A DNA stretch of 64,000 nt from Candidatus Faeciplasma pullistercoris (GTDB lineage: Bacteria > Bacillota > Clostridia > Oscillospirales > Ruminococcaceae), in contig DVLL01000021.1 in assembly GCA_018715525.1 (NCBI GenBank), positions 124,001-188,000 on the forward strand. The letters are read 5' to 3'. The translations under genes were made by a program, and so were the position numbers. This document shows, piece by piece, positions 48,254 to 59,171 of the stretch. The notes beneath the pieces were generated by a model that saw only the letters and a list, made by a program, of their open reading frames with translations, was not told where the DNA came from and searched no databases. Numbering within the stretch: position 1 is the stretch's first letter; each line of letters starts with the position of its first letter.

Positions 48254-49531
48254 TTATCTTTTCTTGTTCTTTATGTGCTCCCAATAATCCTTTGCGGCAA
48301 GTTCAAGCTTGTTATCACCATATGTATAATACTTTCTGTCCTTGAGATTATCGGGCAGATATTGCTGCTCTACCCATGAATCAGGATAAGAATGAGGATA
48401 TTTGTAGCCTATTGCTTTACCGAGCTTGCCTGCTCCTCCGTAGTGACCGTCCTGCAGATATGCGGGGATTTCTCCGGCGTCTCCTTTTCTTATGTCCTCC
48501 ATGGCGTTGTCTATAGCAACTATTCCGCTGTTTGACTTCGGTGCCGTTGCAAGTAGAATTACAGCATCCGCAAGCGGTATCCTCGCTTCCGGAAGACCTA
48601 ACTGCATTGCGCTGTCCACACATGCCTTTACGATAGGTATAGCCTGAGGATATGCCAAGCCTATGTCCTCGGCTGCAATCACCAGCAGCCGCCTTGACAA
48701 GGATATTATATCCCCCGCCTCCATTAGCCTCGCTGCGTAGTGAAGAGCGGCGTTTTCGTCAGAGCCGCGTATAGACTTTTGCAGAGCAGACAGTATATTA
48801 TAATGCTCGTCTCCGTCTCGGTCGTAACGCATGTTGCTTCGCTGTGTCAGCAGCTTTACATTGTCAAGGTTAACGATAAGGGTGTCTTCGGATCGGTCGG
48901 CAGATAGGATGCAGAGCTCAACCGTGTTGATAGACTTTCTTACATCCCCTCCGCAGCCGTGAGCTATATAATCTATTACTCCGCTCTCAAGTTTGAGCTT
49001 CATTCCAAGCTCGTCAGCGCATATCTGAAACGCCCGCTTTACCGCAGGGCACACCTCTTTTGGCGATACAGGCAAAAATTCAAACACCGTTGAACGGCTG
49101 ATGATTGCGTTATATACATAAAAATAAGGATTCTCGGTGGTAGACGATATCAGCGTTATTCTGCCGTCTTCAATGTACTCCAAAAGAGACTGCTGCTGCT
49201 TTTTATTGAGATACTGTATCTCATCTAAATAAAGAAGTATTCCGTTGTACCCCAAAATAGACTGTGCGTCCAAGATAATGTCCTTTATATCCTGGACAGA
49301 GGCGGAGGTTCCGTTGAGCTTGTACATATGCAGCTTTGAATTATCCGCGATAATTCTGGCAACAGTAGTCTTACCTATTCCTGAAGGACCGTAAAATATC
49401 ATGTTTGGAATTTTTCCGCTGTCAATAATTCTTCTGAGAGGTTTTCCCTGCCCCAAGATGTGTGACTGGCCGACAACATCGTCAAGTGTTTTCGGACGAA
49501 TCCTGTCGGCCAACGGATTAGACATCTTCAC
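48254..49531 (-). CDS. rarA: Replication-associated recombination protein A (RarA/MgsA)
   Basis: NPLADRIRPKTLDDVVGQSHILG, FYGPSGIGKTTVARII, LYLDEIQYLNKKQQQSLL. Confidence 0.94.
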   Translation of the reverse strand: MKMSNPLADRIRPKTLDDVVGQSHILGQGKPLRRIIDSGKIPNMIFYGPSGIGKTTVARIIADNSKLHMYKLNGTSASVQDIKDIILDAQSILGYNGILLYLDEIQYLNKKQQQSLLEYIEDGRITLISSTTENPYFYVYNAIISRSTVFEFLPVSPKEVCPAVKRAFQICADELGMKLKLESGVIDYIAHGCGGDVRKSINTVELCILSADRSEDTLIVNLDNVKLLTQRSNMRYDRDGDEHYNILSALQKSIRGSDENAALHYAARLMEAGDIISLSRRLLVIAAEDIGLAYPQAIPIVKACVDSAMQLGLPEARIPLADAVILLATAPKSNSGIVAIDNAMEDIRKGDAGEIPAYLQDGHYGGAGKLGKAIGYKYPHSYPDSWVEQQYLPDNLKDRKYYTYGDNKLELAAKDYWEHIKNKKR

Positions 49532-49591
49532 CAGCCCCTTTCTGTTAATTCAATGATATTATATATCAAAAAAATCCATAAAGCAACCATT

Positions 49592-49632
49592 AAAAGCTCC
49601 CTTGCCTATTTTAAAAGACAAAGGGAGCTTTT
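49592..49632 (-). terminator. Terminator downstream of the small secreted protein gene
   Basis: aaaagctccctt/aagggagctttt arms. Confidence 0.75.
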
Positions 49633-49644
49633 AAGATATTTTGT

Positions 49645-50055
49645 TTATCTCTTCTTTGCTGCAACAGCAGCTACAGCCGCCATAACAATAGGCGTAAGTC
49701 CCAATACCACCGATGTTCTCGGGTTCTGAGATGAATTATCCGCTGCTGAGCGTGCGTTCATGCCTGCGCTTGAACTACCGTTTCCGCTTGTAGCAGAGTT
49801 TCCGGACGCATTGGTATTTTGGTTTGCAGAGCCGGTACCGGTCGTGTTATTTCCGGTTGAGTTAGTTCCGGAATTGTTCATGTCTGAATTTGTACCCGTC
49901 CCTGCACCTGCACCAACACCAGCAGTGGCGTTTCCAGCAGTTGAGCTGCCGTCAGAGCCGTTTCCTGCTGCAAAAGCTGTCAGACTTGCAACAGCAATCA
50001 GCAATACGGTAAGCATTAGAATGAAAAATGTCCTCATTTTGGAAAATGTACGCAT
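49645..50055 (-). CDS. Small secreted Gly/Ser/Asn/Thr-rich protein with candidate C-terminal sortase sorting signal
   Basis: Signal peptide, low-complexity linker, C-terminal NPRTS-hydrophobic segment-KKR. Confidence 0.7.
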   Translation of the reverse strand: MRTFSKMRTFFILMLTVLLIAVASLTAFAAGNGSDGSSTAGNATAGVGAGAGTGTNSDMNNSGTNSTGNNTTGTGSANQNTNASGNSATSGNGSSSAGMNARSAADNSSQNPRTSVVLGLTPIVMAAVAAVAAKKR

Positions 50056-50167
50056 CATTTCATCTTACCTCCTCATAAAAGAGAAATTTTTAAGCCTTGG
50101 CTGATTATATGCCTATGGCTTCAATCTGTAATATTCGCAGCATGACCCCCGATTATTCTAAATTTTA

Positions 50168-50198
50168 AAAAAATAATAGCCCTTGTGAGGCTATTATT
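50168..50198 (-). terminator. Terminator downstream of clpX
   Basis: aataatagcc/ggctattatt arms; long T-run on the minus strand. Confidence 0.85.
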
Positions 50199-50254
50199 TT
50201 GATTATATGATTTTCGAATTATTACAACATTCATTAAAAGACAACTTTCCGAAG

Positions 50255-51547
50255 TTATCCTGCTTTCCTTACTATCTGCGGCTCGACACCGTCTCGCACG
50301 CATTCTGGAGTTACTACTATCTTTTCAATAGTATTATCGGACGGCGCGTTAAACATAGGCTTAAGGAGAAGTCCCTCAATAATCGAGCGCAGACCTCTTG
50401 CACCTGTTTTCTGCGCTATTGCCTTCTTGGCGATTTCAGCTTTAGCCTCATCGGTTATCTCAAGCTTTATGCCGTCAAGCTCAAATAGCTTTTTATATTG
50501 CTTTTCAAGCGAGTTCTTAGGCTCTGTGAGTATAGAAATAAGCGCATTCTCGTCAAGCGGAGATAAAACGGTTATAACCGGAAGTCTGCCGATTAGCTCT
50601 GGGATGATTCCGAACTTCACGACATCCTGAGGTATAACTTCCTTTAGAACCTCCCTCGACTCATCGTTCTGATTCTTCAGGTTTCCGCCGAAGCCTATCT
50701 GAGAGGTGTCAGTTCTTCTCCTTATGATATTCTCCAAGCCCTCAAACGCTCCGCCGCAGATAAACAGAATATTCTTTGTATCTATCTGTATAAACTCCTG
50801 ATTCGGATGCTTCCTTCCACCCTGAGGCGGGACATTTGATACCGTTCCCTCTACAATCTTCAACAGCGCCTGCTGAACGCCCTCGCCGCTAACGTCCCTT
50901 GTTATCGAGACGTTTTCCGACTTGCGGGCAATCTTGTCTATCTCATCTATATAAATGATTCCGTGCTCCGCCGCCTCAATATCATAGTCTGCCGCTTGAA
51001 TGAGTCTCAGAAGCACATTTTCGACGTCGTCTCCTACATACCCTGCTTCGGTAAGCGTCGTAGCGTCCGCAATAGCAAACGGAACATTTAATGTCTTAGC
51101 AAGAGTCTGAGCGAGCAGCGTCTTGCCTACTCCGGTTGGACCCAAAAGCAAAACATTAGATTTCTGAATTTCCACATCATCCGTGTTCGAATTGCTGAGT
51201 ACCCTCTTGTAGTGGTTGTACACGGCAACCGACAGCGCAAGCTTAGCCTCGTCCTGTCCTATTACATACTGGTCGAGGGCTTTTTTAATCTCCGCCGGCT
51301 TAGTCAGCTTTATCTCAGAGCCCTTTGCGCCTGACGGCTTGTTGTCCAGCAGATGTCTTTCCTCAAGAATATCGTAGCAGAAGACTACGCACTCGTCGCA
51401 GATGTGTACGTCTCCCGCAGAAAACAGGCTTTTTGTTCGATTTTCCGGCTTTCCGCAAAAGTTGCACCTCTTGACGCCGGCTTCGCTTCTGCCGCTATCG
51501 TTTCCAGCCAATTTGTATGCCTCCTTGCCTGTAGAAAGTGTTGCCAA
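50255..51547 (-). CDS. clpX: ATP-dependent Clp protease ATP-binding subunit ClpX
   Basis: [27 protein letters not shown] zinc finger, [42 protein letters not shown]. Confidence 0.97.
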   Translation of the reverse strand: MATLSTGKEAYKLAGNDSGRSEAGVKRCNFCGKPENRTKSLFSAGDVHICDECVVFCYDILEERHLLDNKPSGAKGSEIKLTKPAEIKKALDQYVIGQDEAKLALSVAVYNHYKRVLSNSNTDDVEIQKSNVLLLGPTGVGKTLLAQTLAKTLNVPFAIADATTLTEAGYVGDDVENVLLRLIQAADYDIEAAEHGIIYIDEIDKIARKSENVSITRDVSGEGVQQALLKIVEGTVSNVPPQGGRKHPNQEFIQIDTKNILFICGGAFEGLENIIRRRTDTSQIGFGGNLKNQNDESREVLKEVIPQDVVKFGIIPELIGRLPVITVLSPLDENALISILTEPKNSLEKQYKKLFELDGIKLEITDEAKAEIAKKAIAQKTGARGLRSIIEGLLLKPMFNAPSDNTIEKIVVTPECVRDGVEPQIVRKAG

Positions 51548-51584
51548 GCTTCCTCAGACAGGATGCCCGGCAACCATAAACGTA

Positions 51585-52172
51585 TTACTGTCTTGTTATG
51601 ACCTTGTCGATAAGACCGTAAGCCACGGCTTCCTCGGCTGTCATAAAGTTGTCTCTTTCGGTATCTCTCTCGATTTCCTCGATAGATCTTCCGGTGTCGG
51701 CGGCGAGAATCTTATTGAGCTTCTCGCGTGTTTTTACCATGTGGTCGGAGTGAATTTTAATATCCGTGCACTGACCGGACAGTCCGCCGCCTATGAGAGG
51801 CTGGTGGATCATTATTTCGCTGTGGGGAAGAGCAATTCTCTTTCCCTTCGCCCCTCCTGCCAAAAGCACGGCTCCCATTGACGCAGCCATTCCTACGCAT
51901 ATTGTCGAAACATCGCACTTCACATACTGCATGGTGTCATATATCGCCATGCCGGCTGAAATTGACCCCCCGGGGCTGTTTATATATAGGTAAATGTCCT
52001 TTTCGGAATCCTGGCTTTCAAGGAAGAGAAGCTGAGCTACAACTATACTTGCGGTAGCGTCGTTTACTTCGTCTGAAAGTACAATGATCCTGTCATTGAG
52101 AAGCCTCGAGAAGATATCATAAAACCTCTCACCATGACTTGTCTGTTCAATTACATTCGGTACAAGTGCCAT
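51585..52172 (-). CDS. clpP: ATP-dependent Clp protease proteolytic subunit ClpP
   Basis: [46 protein letters not shown]. Confidence 0.97.
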   Translation of the reverse strand: MALVPNVIEQTSHGERFYDIFSRLLNDRIIVLSDEVNDATASIVVAQLLFLESQDSEKDIYLYINSPGGSISAGMAIYDTMQYVKCDVSTICVGMAASMGAVLLAGGAKGKRIALPHSEIMIHQPLIGGGLSGQCTDIKIHSDHMVKTREKLNKILAADTGRSIEEIERDTERDNFMTAEEAVAYGLIDKVITRQ

Positions 52173-52216
52173 ATTTATTCCTCCTTCACAGAATACTCGC
52201 CGGTATAATTTTAGAA

Positions 52217-53494
52217 TTAGTCAATTACTGCCTCAGCCTTGACAAGGTCAACCGCCTTGCCTACGCATACATCCTGCTTGATTCCATCAACGCTGATATA
52301 CTGCTTGACAGTCTCGACAGGCATATTGTAGTGCTCGCCGATGGATGCGTACTCCTTTTCAACTTCCTCGTCAGATGCCTGAATGTTTTCAAGCTCTACG
52401 ATCTTTTCAAGAGCAAGTCTGAGCTTAACCTGCTTCTCTGCCTGCTCTTTGTACGTAGTCTTAAGAGAATCCATGGTGAGACCGGTGAACTTCAGGTACA
52501 TGTCGAGCTTGATGCCCTGCTGAGAAAGGCGCGCAGAGAGGTCGTCGATCATCTCATTGACCTTGTTATCATACATCACCTCAGGGATTTCTCCCTCAAC
52601 CTTGGAGATAACCTCATCCATAATCTTGGACTCAACCTCTGACTGAGCATTCTTCTCAGCGGTTTCCTCGAGCTTCTTTCTTACGTCTGCTCTGAGCTCG
52701 TCGACAGTATTGAAATCTGATGTATCCTTGACAAAATCGTCGTCGAGTGTGGGCAACTCTGTAGTCTTAATCTCATGAAGCTTGATCTTGAAAACTACAG
52801 GTGCTCCTGCAAGCTCCTTGGCCTGATAATCCTCAGGGAAGGTTACATTGATGTCAAACTCATCTCCCACATTATGTCCGACAACCTGATCCTCAAATCC
52901 TGGTATAAACTGTCCGCTGCCAAGCTTAAGGGTAAACTTCTCAGCCTTTCCGCCGTCAAACGCCACTCCATCCTTGAAGCCCTCAAAGTCGATTACTACA
53001 TCGTCGCCGTTCTGGCAAGCTCTGTCGTCAACGTTAATTGTTCTTGAATTTCTTTCGAGCATGTGACCTATCTCATGCTCGACATCCTCGTCTGTAACAG
53101 CATTGACATTCTTTGTTACCTTTATACCCTTATAATCCTTGATATCGATTACTGGCTTGGTGGTGCAGGTCGCCTTGAATTTTACTCCGTTCTCCTTGGA
53201 AACATCGGTAACCTCGACATCTGGAGCGGTCACCAAAGTCAGCTCAGCCTCCTTGACAGCCTCCTCAATAGCGGGACCGTAAACATCGTTTACTGCATCC
53301 TCAAAGAATACAGACTCGCCGTACTCCTTCTCTATCACCTTCCTTGGAGCCTTTCCGGGTCTGAAGCCGGGAACGGTTATCTTTGACTTATTCTTAAGAT
53401 AAGCCTTCTGTATGGCATCCTCGAAAGCCTCAGCCGAAACCTCTATCTCCAATTCGTATTTATTTGTCTCTACCTGGTTTTTTGATTTTAACAT
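52217..53494 (-). CDS. tig: Trigger factor
   Basis: [26 protein letters not shown] ribosome-binding signature, FKBP domain; upstream of clpP. Confidence 0.96.
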   Translation of the reverse strand: MLKSKNQVETNKYELEIEVSAEAFEDAIQKAYLKNKSKITVPGFRPGKAPRKVIEKEYGESVFFEDAVNDVYGPAIEEAVKEAELTLVTAPDVEVTDVSKENGVKFKATCTTKPVIDIKDYKGIKVTKNVNAVTDEDVEHEIGHMLERNSRTINVDDRACQNGDDVVIDFEGFKDGVAFDGGKAEKFTLKLGSGQFIPGFEDQVVGHNVGDEFDINVTFPEDYQAKELAGAPVVFKIKLHEIKTTELPTLDDDFVKDTSDFNTVDELRADVRKKLEETAEKNAQSEVESKIMDEVISKVEGEIPEVMYDNKVNEMIDDLSARLSQQGIKLDMYLKFTGLTMDSLKTTYKEQAEKQVKLRLALEKIVELENIQASDEEVEKEYASIGEHYNMPVETVKQYISVDGIKQDVCVGKAVDLVKAEAVID

Positions 53495-53575
53495 TTAGAT
53501 GTCCTCCTGTATAATAAAGATAATAACACGCAGTATATAATTATAGCACAAAAAAATATATTTTCTATATAAAAA

Positions 53576-54286
53576 CTATTTTTTGGCACTTTGCACAATA
53601 GTGGTAATATCAAGCGGGCTAAACTGTAGATAATCACTTGACACAAGCCTGAAGTCTATGCCATACCTGATTCCATTGACAGCTAAACGGCAGGATGGGC
53701 CGTGCAAATGACCGTAAAAGCAAAGCTTGATTGAGTATTTCATAAGCACTTCCATGATATCCTCGTTCACGGATTCTCCGTAAAGCGGCGGATAGTGTAA
53801 AAACACGATGGGATAGAGTCCACCGTCAAGCGCTGACTGAATAGATCTTTCAAGCCTCATTGCCTCACGCCTAATGACCTTTGCGTCAGAGGGCTCGCTT
53901 CCGTCGTTTATCCAGCCCCTCGTACCGCAAATGCCTATGTCCCCATAGCTGTAGCAGTTATTATTGAGCACGCTCAGGCTGTCAAAACCGTTTTCCGCAA
54001 AAAATTTATCCGCCTTGGACTTTGTCGTCCACCAGTAGTCGTGGTTGCCTTTTAGTATGATTTTTTTGCCGTTAAGCTCATGGATGAACCTAAAATCCTC
54101 AAGGGCGTTGTCTAAGCCCATAGCCCATGATATATCTCCGGGAATGACGACAGTATCCGAAGCACCGACAAGCGTCTGCCAGTTTTCCTTAAGCCGCGAG
54201 ACATAATTGGTCCAGCCTCCAAAGATATCCATCGGTTTATCACATGAAAGCGAAAGATGCAGGTCGCCTATAACAAATAATGACAC
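53576..54286 (-). CDS. Calcineurin-like metallophosphoesterase
   Basis: FVIGDLHLS, IPGDISWAMG, LKGNHDYWW, FYGHLHG. Confidence 0.93.
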   Translation of the reverse strand: MSLFVIGDLHLSLSCDKPMDIFGGWTNYVSRLKENWQTLVGASDTVVIPGDISWAMGLDNALEDFRFIHELNGKKIILKGNHDYWWTTKSKADKFFAENGFDSLSVLNNNCYSYGDIGICGTRGWINDGSEPSDAKVIRREAMRLERSIQSALDGGLYPIVFLHYPPLYGESVNEDIMEVLMKYSIKLCFYGHLHGPSCRLAVNGIRYGIDFRLVSSDYLQFSPLDITTIVQSAKK

Positions 54287-54389
54287 AAGCCCTTCACCCT
54301 TCCTAAGAATAAAACTGACAATTTGTAAGATAATAAAACCGCAAGCAAGGCTTGCTTAGATTTTGTATTTGCTGAAAGGAGCCTAATTT

Positions 54390-54560
54390 ATGGAACAGGA
54401 TAAGATCTACGGCGTAAAGTGCGGAGTATCAAACTGCATATACAACAGGGATTCTGAGGAATGTGTTGCGGGAAGCATAGACGTTTGCAGCTGTGGCTGC
54501 TCAAGTCCTAATTGCCCGGCACAGACAGAATGCAAGACCTTCAAGGCAAGAAATTGCTAA
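54390..54560 (+). CDS. DUF1540-like Cys-rich small protein (56 aa; below the ORF-track cutoff)
   Basis: Manual translation MEQDKIYGVKCGVSNCIYNRDSEECVAGSIDVCSCGCSSPNCPAQTECKTFKARNC*; AAAGGAG upstream; terminator downstream. Confidence 0.85.
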   Translation: MEQDKIYGVKCGVSNCIYNRDSEECVAGSIDVCSCGCSSPNCPAQTECKTFKARNC

Positions 54561-54569
54561 GTCTCATGG

Positions 54570-54600
54570 GGGCTTACGGCATAAAGCCGTAAGCCCTTTA
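54570..54600 (+). terminator. Terminator after the DUF1540-like gene
   Basis: gggcttacggc-ataaa-gccgtaagccc then ttta. Confidence 0.8.
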
Positions 54601-54603
54601 AGC

Positions 54604-56100
54604 TTATTTTATCCCCAAAAAGCCGTAGACGGCGCTTTCCATCTCCTCCTTGGAGATGACGTCTTTAAATCTTACAGGCTTGGTCTTGAGCGATGAAAGA
54701 GACTCGGGGACAGGCATTCCGCTCACCTGTCTTAAAACCTCGGTAAGCTCAAACTCATCACAGTTATCGGGAAGCTTGCCGATGGCGTCAAGCACAGACG
54801 CCGAGAACTTATACGGGCTCGCAGTTGAAGCGATCACTGCTTCAGAGCTGTCGCCCGTGCTCTTGGCGTAGCTGTCATAAACATGGAAAGCGACTGCCGT
54901 GTGAGTATCCATCGTGTAGGAATACTTCTCATAGCACTCTTTGATAGCCTCCTTTGTCTCCTCCTCGGTTGAGAAGCCGCCGGCAAATGTCTCGGAAAGC
55001 TTTTCCTTAATTTCAGGAGTGACCTCAAACCTGCCGGTGCTTCCAAGCTCAGAGTAAATCTTTTTGATGTACTCGTCATCGCAGCCGGAAAGAATGTAAA
55101 GAAGCCTTTCAAGGTTTGATGATATAAGGATATCCATGGACGGAGACATTGTTGTGTAGAACTTTCTGTTGCGGTCGTATACTCCGGTTTTGATAAAATC
55201 CGTGAGCACATTGTTTGAGTTAGACGCGCAAACAAGCTTGTTTATCGGAACGCCCATCATTTTTGCATAGTAAGCGGCCAAGATGTTGCCGAAGTTTCCC
55301 GTAGGAACGCAGATATTTATTTTCTCTCCGAGCTCGATTTCTCCCGCCGATACAAGGTCTGTATACGCGGATACATAGTAGATTATCTGAGGGGCGAGCC
55401 TGCCCCAGTTGATAGAGTTTGCGCTCGAGAACATCATGTTATTTTGCTCGAGCTTCTTTGCTACGCTGTGGTCGGTAAATATTCTCTTGACGCCGGTCTG
55501 CGCGTCGTCAAAGTTTCCCTTGATAGCGCATACGGCGACGTTTTTGCCTTCCTGAGTGGTCATCTGGAGCTTCTGCATTTTGCTGACTCCGTCTACCGGG
55601 TAAAATACAAGTATCTGAGTGCCCTCTACATCCTTAAAGCCCTCTAAAGCCGCTTTTCCGGTATCTCCCGAGGTTGCCACCAAAATTACTACCTTTTTGT
55701 CAATGCCGAGCTTTTTGACAGATACAGTTAAAAGATAAGGCAGTATCTTAAGAGCCATATCCTTAAACGCACAGGTTGTGCCATGCCAGAGCTCGAGCAT
55801 ATATCTCCCGTCAAAAAGGTGAGCTATCTCGGTTATGCTTTCAGTGTCAAAGTTCTTAAGGCTGTACGCTCCGTTTACGCAGTAATTTATCTCAGCCTCA
55901 GTGAAATCGGTAAGGTATTTTGCGAAAATTGCGGCGGCTCTTTCATTGTAGCTCTTATCGCAAAGGGACTTTATCTCATCAAGCGATAATGACGGTATTT
56001 CGCATGGAACGAAAAGTCCGCCGTCCTCAGATATGCCCTGAGCTATCGCCTGAGCTGAACTTACCCTAAGGCTTTTATTTCTCGTACTCTGATAATACAT
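54604..56100 (-). CDS. thrC: Threonine synthase
   Basis: MYYQSTRNKSLRVSSAQAIAQGISEDGGLFVP, ELWHGTTCAFKDMALKILP, ATSGDTGKAALEG. Confidence 0.96.
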   Translation of the reverse strand: MYYQSTRNKSLRVSSAQAIAQGISEDGGLFVPCEIPSLSLDEIKSLCDKSYNERAAAIFAKYLTDFTEAEINYCVNGAYSLKNFDTESITEIAHLFDGRYMLELWHGTTCAFKDMALKILPYLLTVSVKKLGIDKKVVILVATSGDTGKAALEGFKDVEGTQILVFYPVDGVSKMQKLQMTTQEGKNVAVCAIKGNFDDAQTGVKRIFTDHSVAKKLEQNNMMFSSANSINWGRLAPQIIYYVSAYTDLVSAGEIELGEKINICVPTGNFGNILAAYYAKMMGVPINKLVCASNSNNVLTDFIKTGVYDRNRKFYTTMSPSMDILISSNLERLLYILSGCDDEYIKKIYSELGSTGRFEVTPEIKEKLSETFAGGFSTEEETKEAIKECYEKYSYTMDTHTAVAFHVYDSYAKSTGDSSEAVIASTASPYKFSASVLDAIGKLPDNCDEFELTEVLRQVSGMPVPESLSSLKTKPVRFKDVISKEEMESAVYGFLGIK

Positions 56101-56142
56101 AGTGTTATCTCCTCTACTACGCTATAGTATTTTGTTTATATT

Positions 56143-56526
56143 TCATGCAGTAAACGCCCGCTGGAAATACTTAAAATCGGTGACCTCTTTGCCGCTGACT
56201 TCAACGATCGCCACATCGAATACGCATGACAATGTTATTTCATGCCTTTCGATATACGCCTGAGCGGTTCTTACAAGCCTTGATATTTTAGACTTGGTTA
56301 TAGCAAATTGTCCGTCTGTCAAAGGATCAGGCTTGCGCGTCTTGACCTCTACAAAGTGGATAACGCTGCCCTTCTTGGCTACAATATCGATTTCGCCGCC
56401 TCTTATGGAAAAATTCCTCGCAAGTATTACGCAGCCCTTTCTTTGCAAAAATTCGCATGTGAAGTCTTCGCCTATGTCGCCTATCTGCCTTGAGCTTAAA
56501 TTAGAATTCATGTCACTTTTCATCAA
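56143..56526 (-). CDS. YraN/UPF0102 family endonuclease-like protein
   Basis: [53 protein letters not shown]. Confidence 0.93.
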   Translation of the reverse strand: MMKSDMNSNLSSRQIGDIGEDFTCEFLQRKGCVILARNFSIRGGEIDIVAKKGSVIHFVEVKTRKPDPLTDGQFAITKSKISRLVRTAQAYIERHEITLSCVFDVAIVEVSGKEVTDFKYFQRAFTA

Positions 56527-57112
56527 GATTTTTAAGAAAGCTCTTCCTGTGGACAGGGCTTATGCCGTATTTTTTTATCAGCTCGTAGTGAAGCTTTGTC
56601 GGATAACCGTTGTGCTTGGAAAAGCAGTACTCAGGGTACAGCTTATCAAGCTCACGCATGTATCTGTCCCTTGAGACCTTAGCAAGAATGGACGCAGCAG
56701 CTATTGACTGCGACAATCCGTCTCCCTTTACAACCGTGCACACCTCGCAGCTTAGCTCCGGCTTCCTGTTGCCGTCTACCAAAGCAGCGTCGGCCGGGAC
56801 TTTAAGACCGTCTACCGCCCTCTTCATCGCCAGCATCGCCGCTCCGAGAATATTCAATTTCTCAATCTCTTCTACCGACGCGCTTGCTACGCAATACGCT
56901 CTCGCCTTTGAAACGATTATATCATATAGATTTTCTCTTCTTTTTGCGGAGAGCTTTTTTGAGTCGTCAATGCCGTCTATTACCGTATCCGGGTCAAATA
57001 TGACCGCAGCGGCGTACACATCTCCGGCAAGAGGTCCTCTGCCCGCCTCATCGACCCCGCATATCACCGGATACCTTTTTCTCGCTTCAGCGTCAAACTC
57101 ATACAGCGTCAT
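56513..57112 (-). CDS. rnhB: Ribonuclease HII (start refined)
   Basis: [53 protein letters not shown]. Confidence 0.96.
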   Translation of the reverse strand: MTLYEFDAEARKRYPVICGVDEAGRGPLAGDVYAAAVIFDPDTVIDGIDDSKKLSAKRRENLYDIIVSKARAYCVASASVEEIEKLNILGAAMLAMKRAVDGLKVPADAALVDGNRKPELSCEVCTVVKGDGLSQSIAAASILAKVSRDRYMRELDKLYPEYCFSKHNGYPTKLHYELIKKYGISPVHRKSFLKNLDEK

Positions 57113-57938
57113 GCTTATCCTCCGGAGTCTCAAGCGTTATTTTTCCGAGCTTACCGGAGCGAAACTCATCAAGAAGTATGTTTGCAGCTCTTTCGGTGTT
57201 AATCTCGCCGCCTGATACAAGAAATCCACGTTTTTTTCCTATCGCGCACAGTACGTCATAGTCATCCATTTCGTCAGATAAGGCTATAGAGTACCTCACC
57301 GCAAGCGCTTCGGGATTAACTGCGCGCATCCTAGCGATAAACTCGCAGGCAAGAGCCTCCATATCCATTATATCATCCTTTATAGCACCGGTAAAAGCGA
57401 GGCACAATCCGACATCCTTATCCGAAAACTTTGGCCACAGTACCCCCGGCATATCCAAAAGCTCGATATCAGAGGAAACTGCTACCCACTGCTTTCCCTT
57501 TGTAACTCCCGGGCGGTCTTCAACCTTAGCTCTTTTAGAGCCGGCAAGCCGGTTTATCAGCGAGGACTTGCCCACATTCGGTATTCCGACAATCATAAGC
57601 CTTATGGCCTTGCCGGTCATTCCCCTGCTTGCCCACCTATCGATAGTTTCCTGAAGCATATCCTTTATGACAGGCACTATCCTTTGAACATTCTTTCCAC
57701 TCTTGCAGTCGGTAGCTATCGCGTTTACTCCTGCGTTTTTGTAATACTCCAGCCACCTCGCTGTCAAAGCGTCGTCGGCTGTGTCACATTTATTCAGCAG
57801 CACCAGTCTGGGCTTTCTGCCGACAAGTCTATCCATCTCCGGATTTCTGCTCGAATACGGTATCCTTGAGTCTGTAACCTCTATTACAGCATCGACAAGC
57901 CCGAGACTTTCGGTCATTATTCGCCTTGTCTTAGCCAT
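57099..57938 (-). CDS. ylqF: Ribosome biogenesis GTPase YlqF/RbgA
   Basis: Circularly permuted GTPase: NKCD before [30 protein letters not shown]. Confidence 0.95.
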   Translation of the reverse strand: MAKTRRIMTESLGLVDAVIEVTDSRIPYSSRNPEMDRLVGRKPRLVLLNKCDTADDALTARWLEYYKNAGVNAIATDCKSGKNVQRIVPVIKDMLQETIDRWASRGMTGKAIRLMIVGIPNVGKSSLINRLAGSKRAKVEDRPGVTKGKQWVAVSSDIELLDMPGVLWPKFSDKDVGLCLAFTGAIKDDIMDMEALACEFIARMRAVNPEALAVRYSIALSDEMDDYDVLCAIGKKRGFLVSGGEINTERAANILLDEFRSGKLGKITLETPEDKHDAV

Positions 57939-58037
57939 ATGGCCTGGAAACCACTGTATTGAAAGCTTTTCGTTAATTTTAGCTCACCCTTTGATTGTAT
58001 GGAATATCAAACAGGAAAATCATCCTGTAATAATCAC

Positions 58038-58634
58038 TCAAAAGAACTTGGTATTCGGAAAAAGCCTCAAGACGACCTTACCAAGAATATCATCCCTTGA
58101 TATAAGCCCCACATCCGGATGTCTTGAGTCCTTTGAACCCTGACGATTATCGCCCATGCAGAAGTAATAGCCCTCTTCAACTGTTATCGGGTAGTCAAAC
58201 GCTCCTTCGTCATTGAGAGTGAGATTGTTTATATACGGCTCGTCAAGAAGCTCTCCGTCAACAAACACCTCGCCGGTAGAAAAATCTATGTCTACCGTCT
58301 GGCCTCCGACTGCTATTACTCTTTTTACTATAACCTCGTCAAGCCCATCGCAGTTGGCGGAAATTATATCTCCCTGCTTAGGAGTGTAGAACAGGCTCCA
58401 CAGCACCAGAAAATCCCCGTTTGTAAGAGTAGGCACCATTGAGCTTCCGTTTACTATCGCCGTTCTTGCGACAAAGGTAAAAACAAGAACTACTATTATG
58501 AATGTTACAACAATAGATTTTATCCAGTCTATCGACTCATCTATGAAGTTCTTTTTAGAGTTGCCGCTATTTTTAGAATTGCCGCCGGAAGGAGTCTCTT
58601 CCATTCTCTCTTTCGAGCTTAATTCAGCACTCAT
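58038..58634 (-). CDS. lepB: Signal peptidase I
   Basis: VNGSSMVPTLTNGDFL, VKRVIAVGGQTVDID, YYFCMGDNRQGSKDSRHPDVGLI. Confidence 0.96.
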   Translation of the reverse strand: MSAELSSKERMEETPSGGNSKNSGNSKKNFIDESIDWIKSIVVTFIIVVLVFTFVARTAIVNGSSMVPTLTNGDFLVLWSLFYTPKQGDIISANCDGLDEVIVKRVIAVGGQTVDIDFSTGEVFVDGELLDEPYINNLTLNDEGAFDYPITVEEGYYFCMGDNRQGSKDSRHPDVGLISRDDILGKVVLRLFPNTKFF

Positions 58635-58767
58635 TATGACCCGACCTTTCCGAAATTTGCTTATAAAATATTCATTTTATTTTAGCAAATTTTCTTTTGC
58701 TTTGCAATACTATTTTGCAATATTTACGACCGTTTATTGTAGGTATTACAACGATGAGTGACTGATA

Positions 58768-59076
58768 ATGAAAAAAGAGCAGCGAATAGGCGACCAATGC
58801 GCTAAGGTTGAGTTGTCCAAACAAAACCGAAAGGCATCAGCCACGCTATTCGCTGTGAATAAGATTACATATAACATGGTATTTAAGCAAGCGGCAGCTG
58901 AGTGTTACTTTAGGCACGGAGTAACCGCTGCCGCAACCGAGTACAAAACAACAAGGCAAAATATCTATCGCAGGCGCAAAAAGTATGACGGAACCATTAG
59001 TTCTTTTTGCTGACGTCTCACGCCGTCCTCACAGCCAGCCTCCAGAACTCATCATTAGGAAAAAACACGCATAAAA
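58768..59076 (+). pseudogene. Frameshifted, truncated transposase N-terminus (HTH; IS481-like)
   Basis: VFKQAAAECYFRHGVTAAATEYKTTRQNIYRRRKKYDGTISSF, then +1 frame ADVSRRPHSQPPELIIRKKHA* after the T-run at 59004-59008. Confidence 0.75.
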
Positions 59077-59171
59077 ATATAAATATCACTACACAGCACT
59101 AAAGCTCATGCGCCGGCCGATGTTCCATTCACGCGGCGTTTACGTCAAGCTACTATTTTAGCTTATCCATA

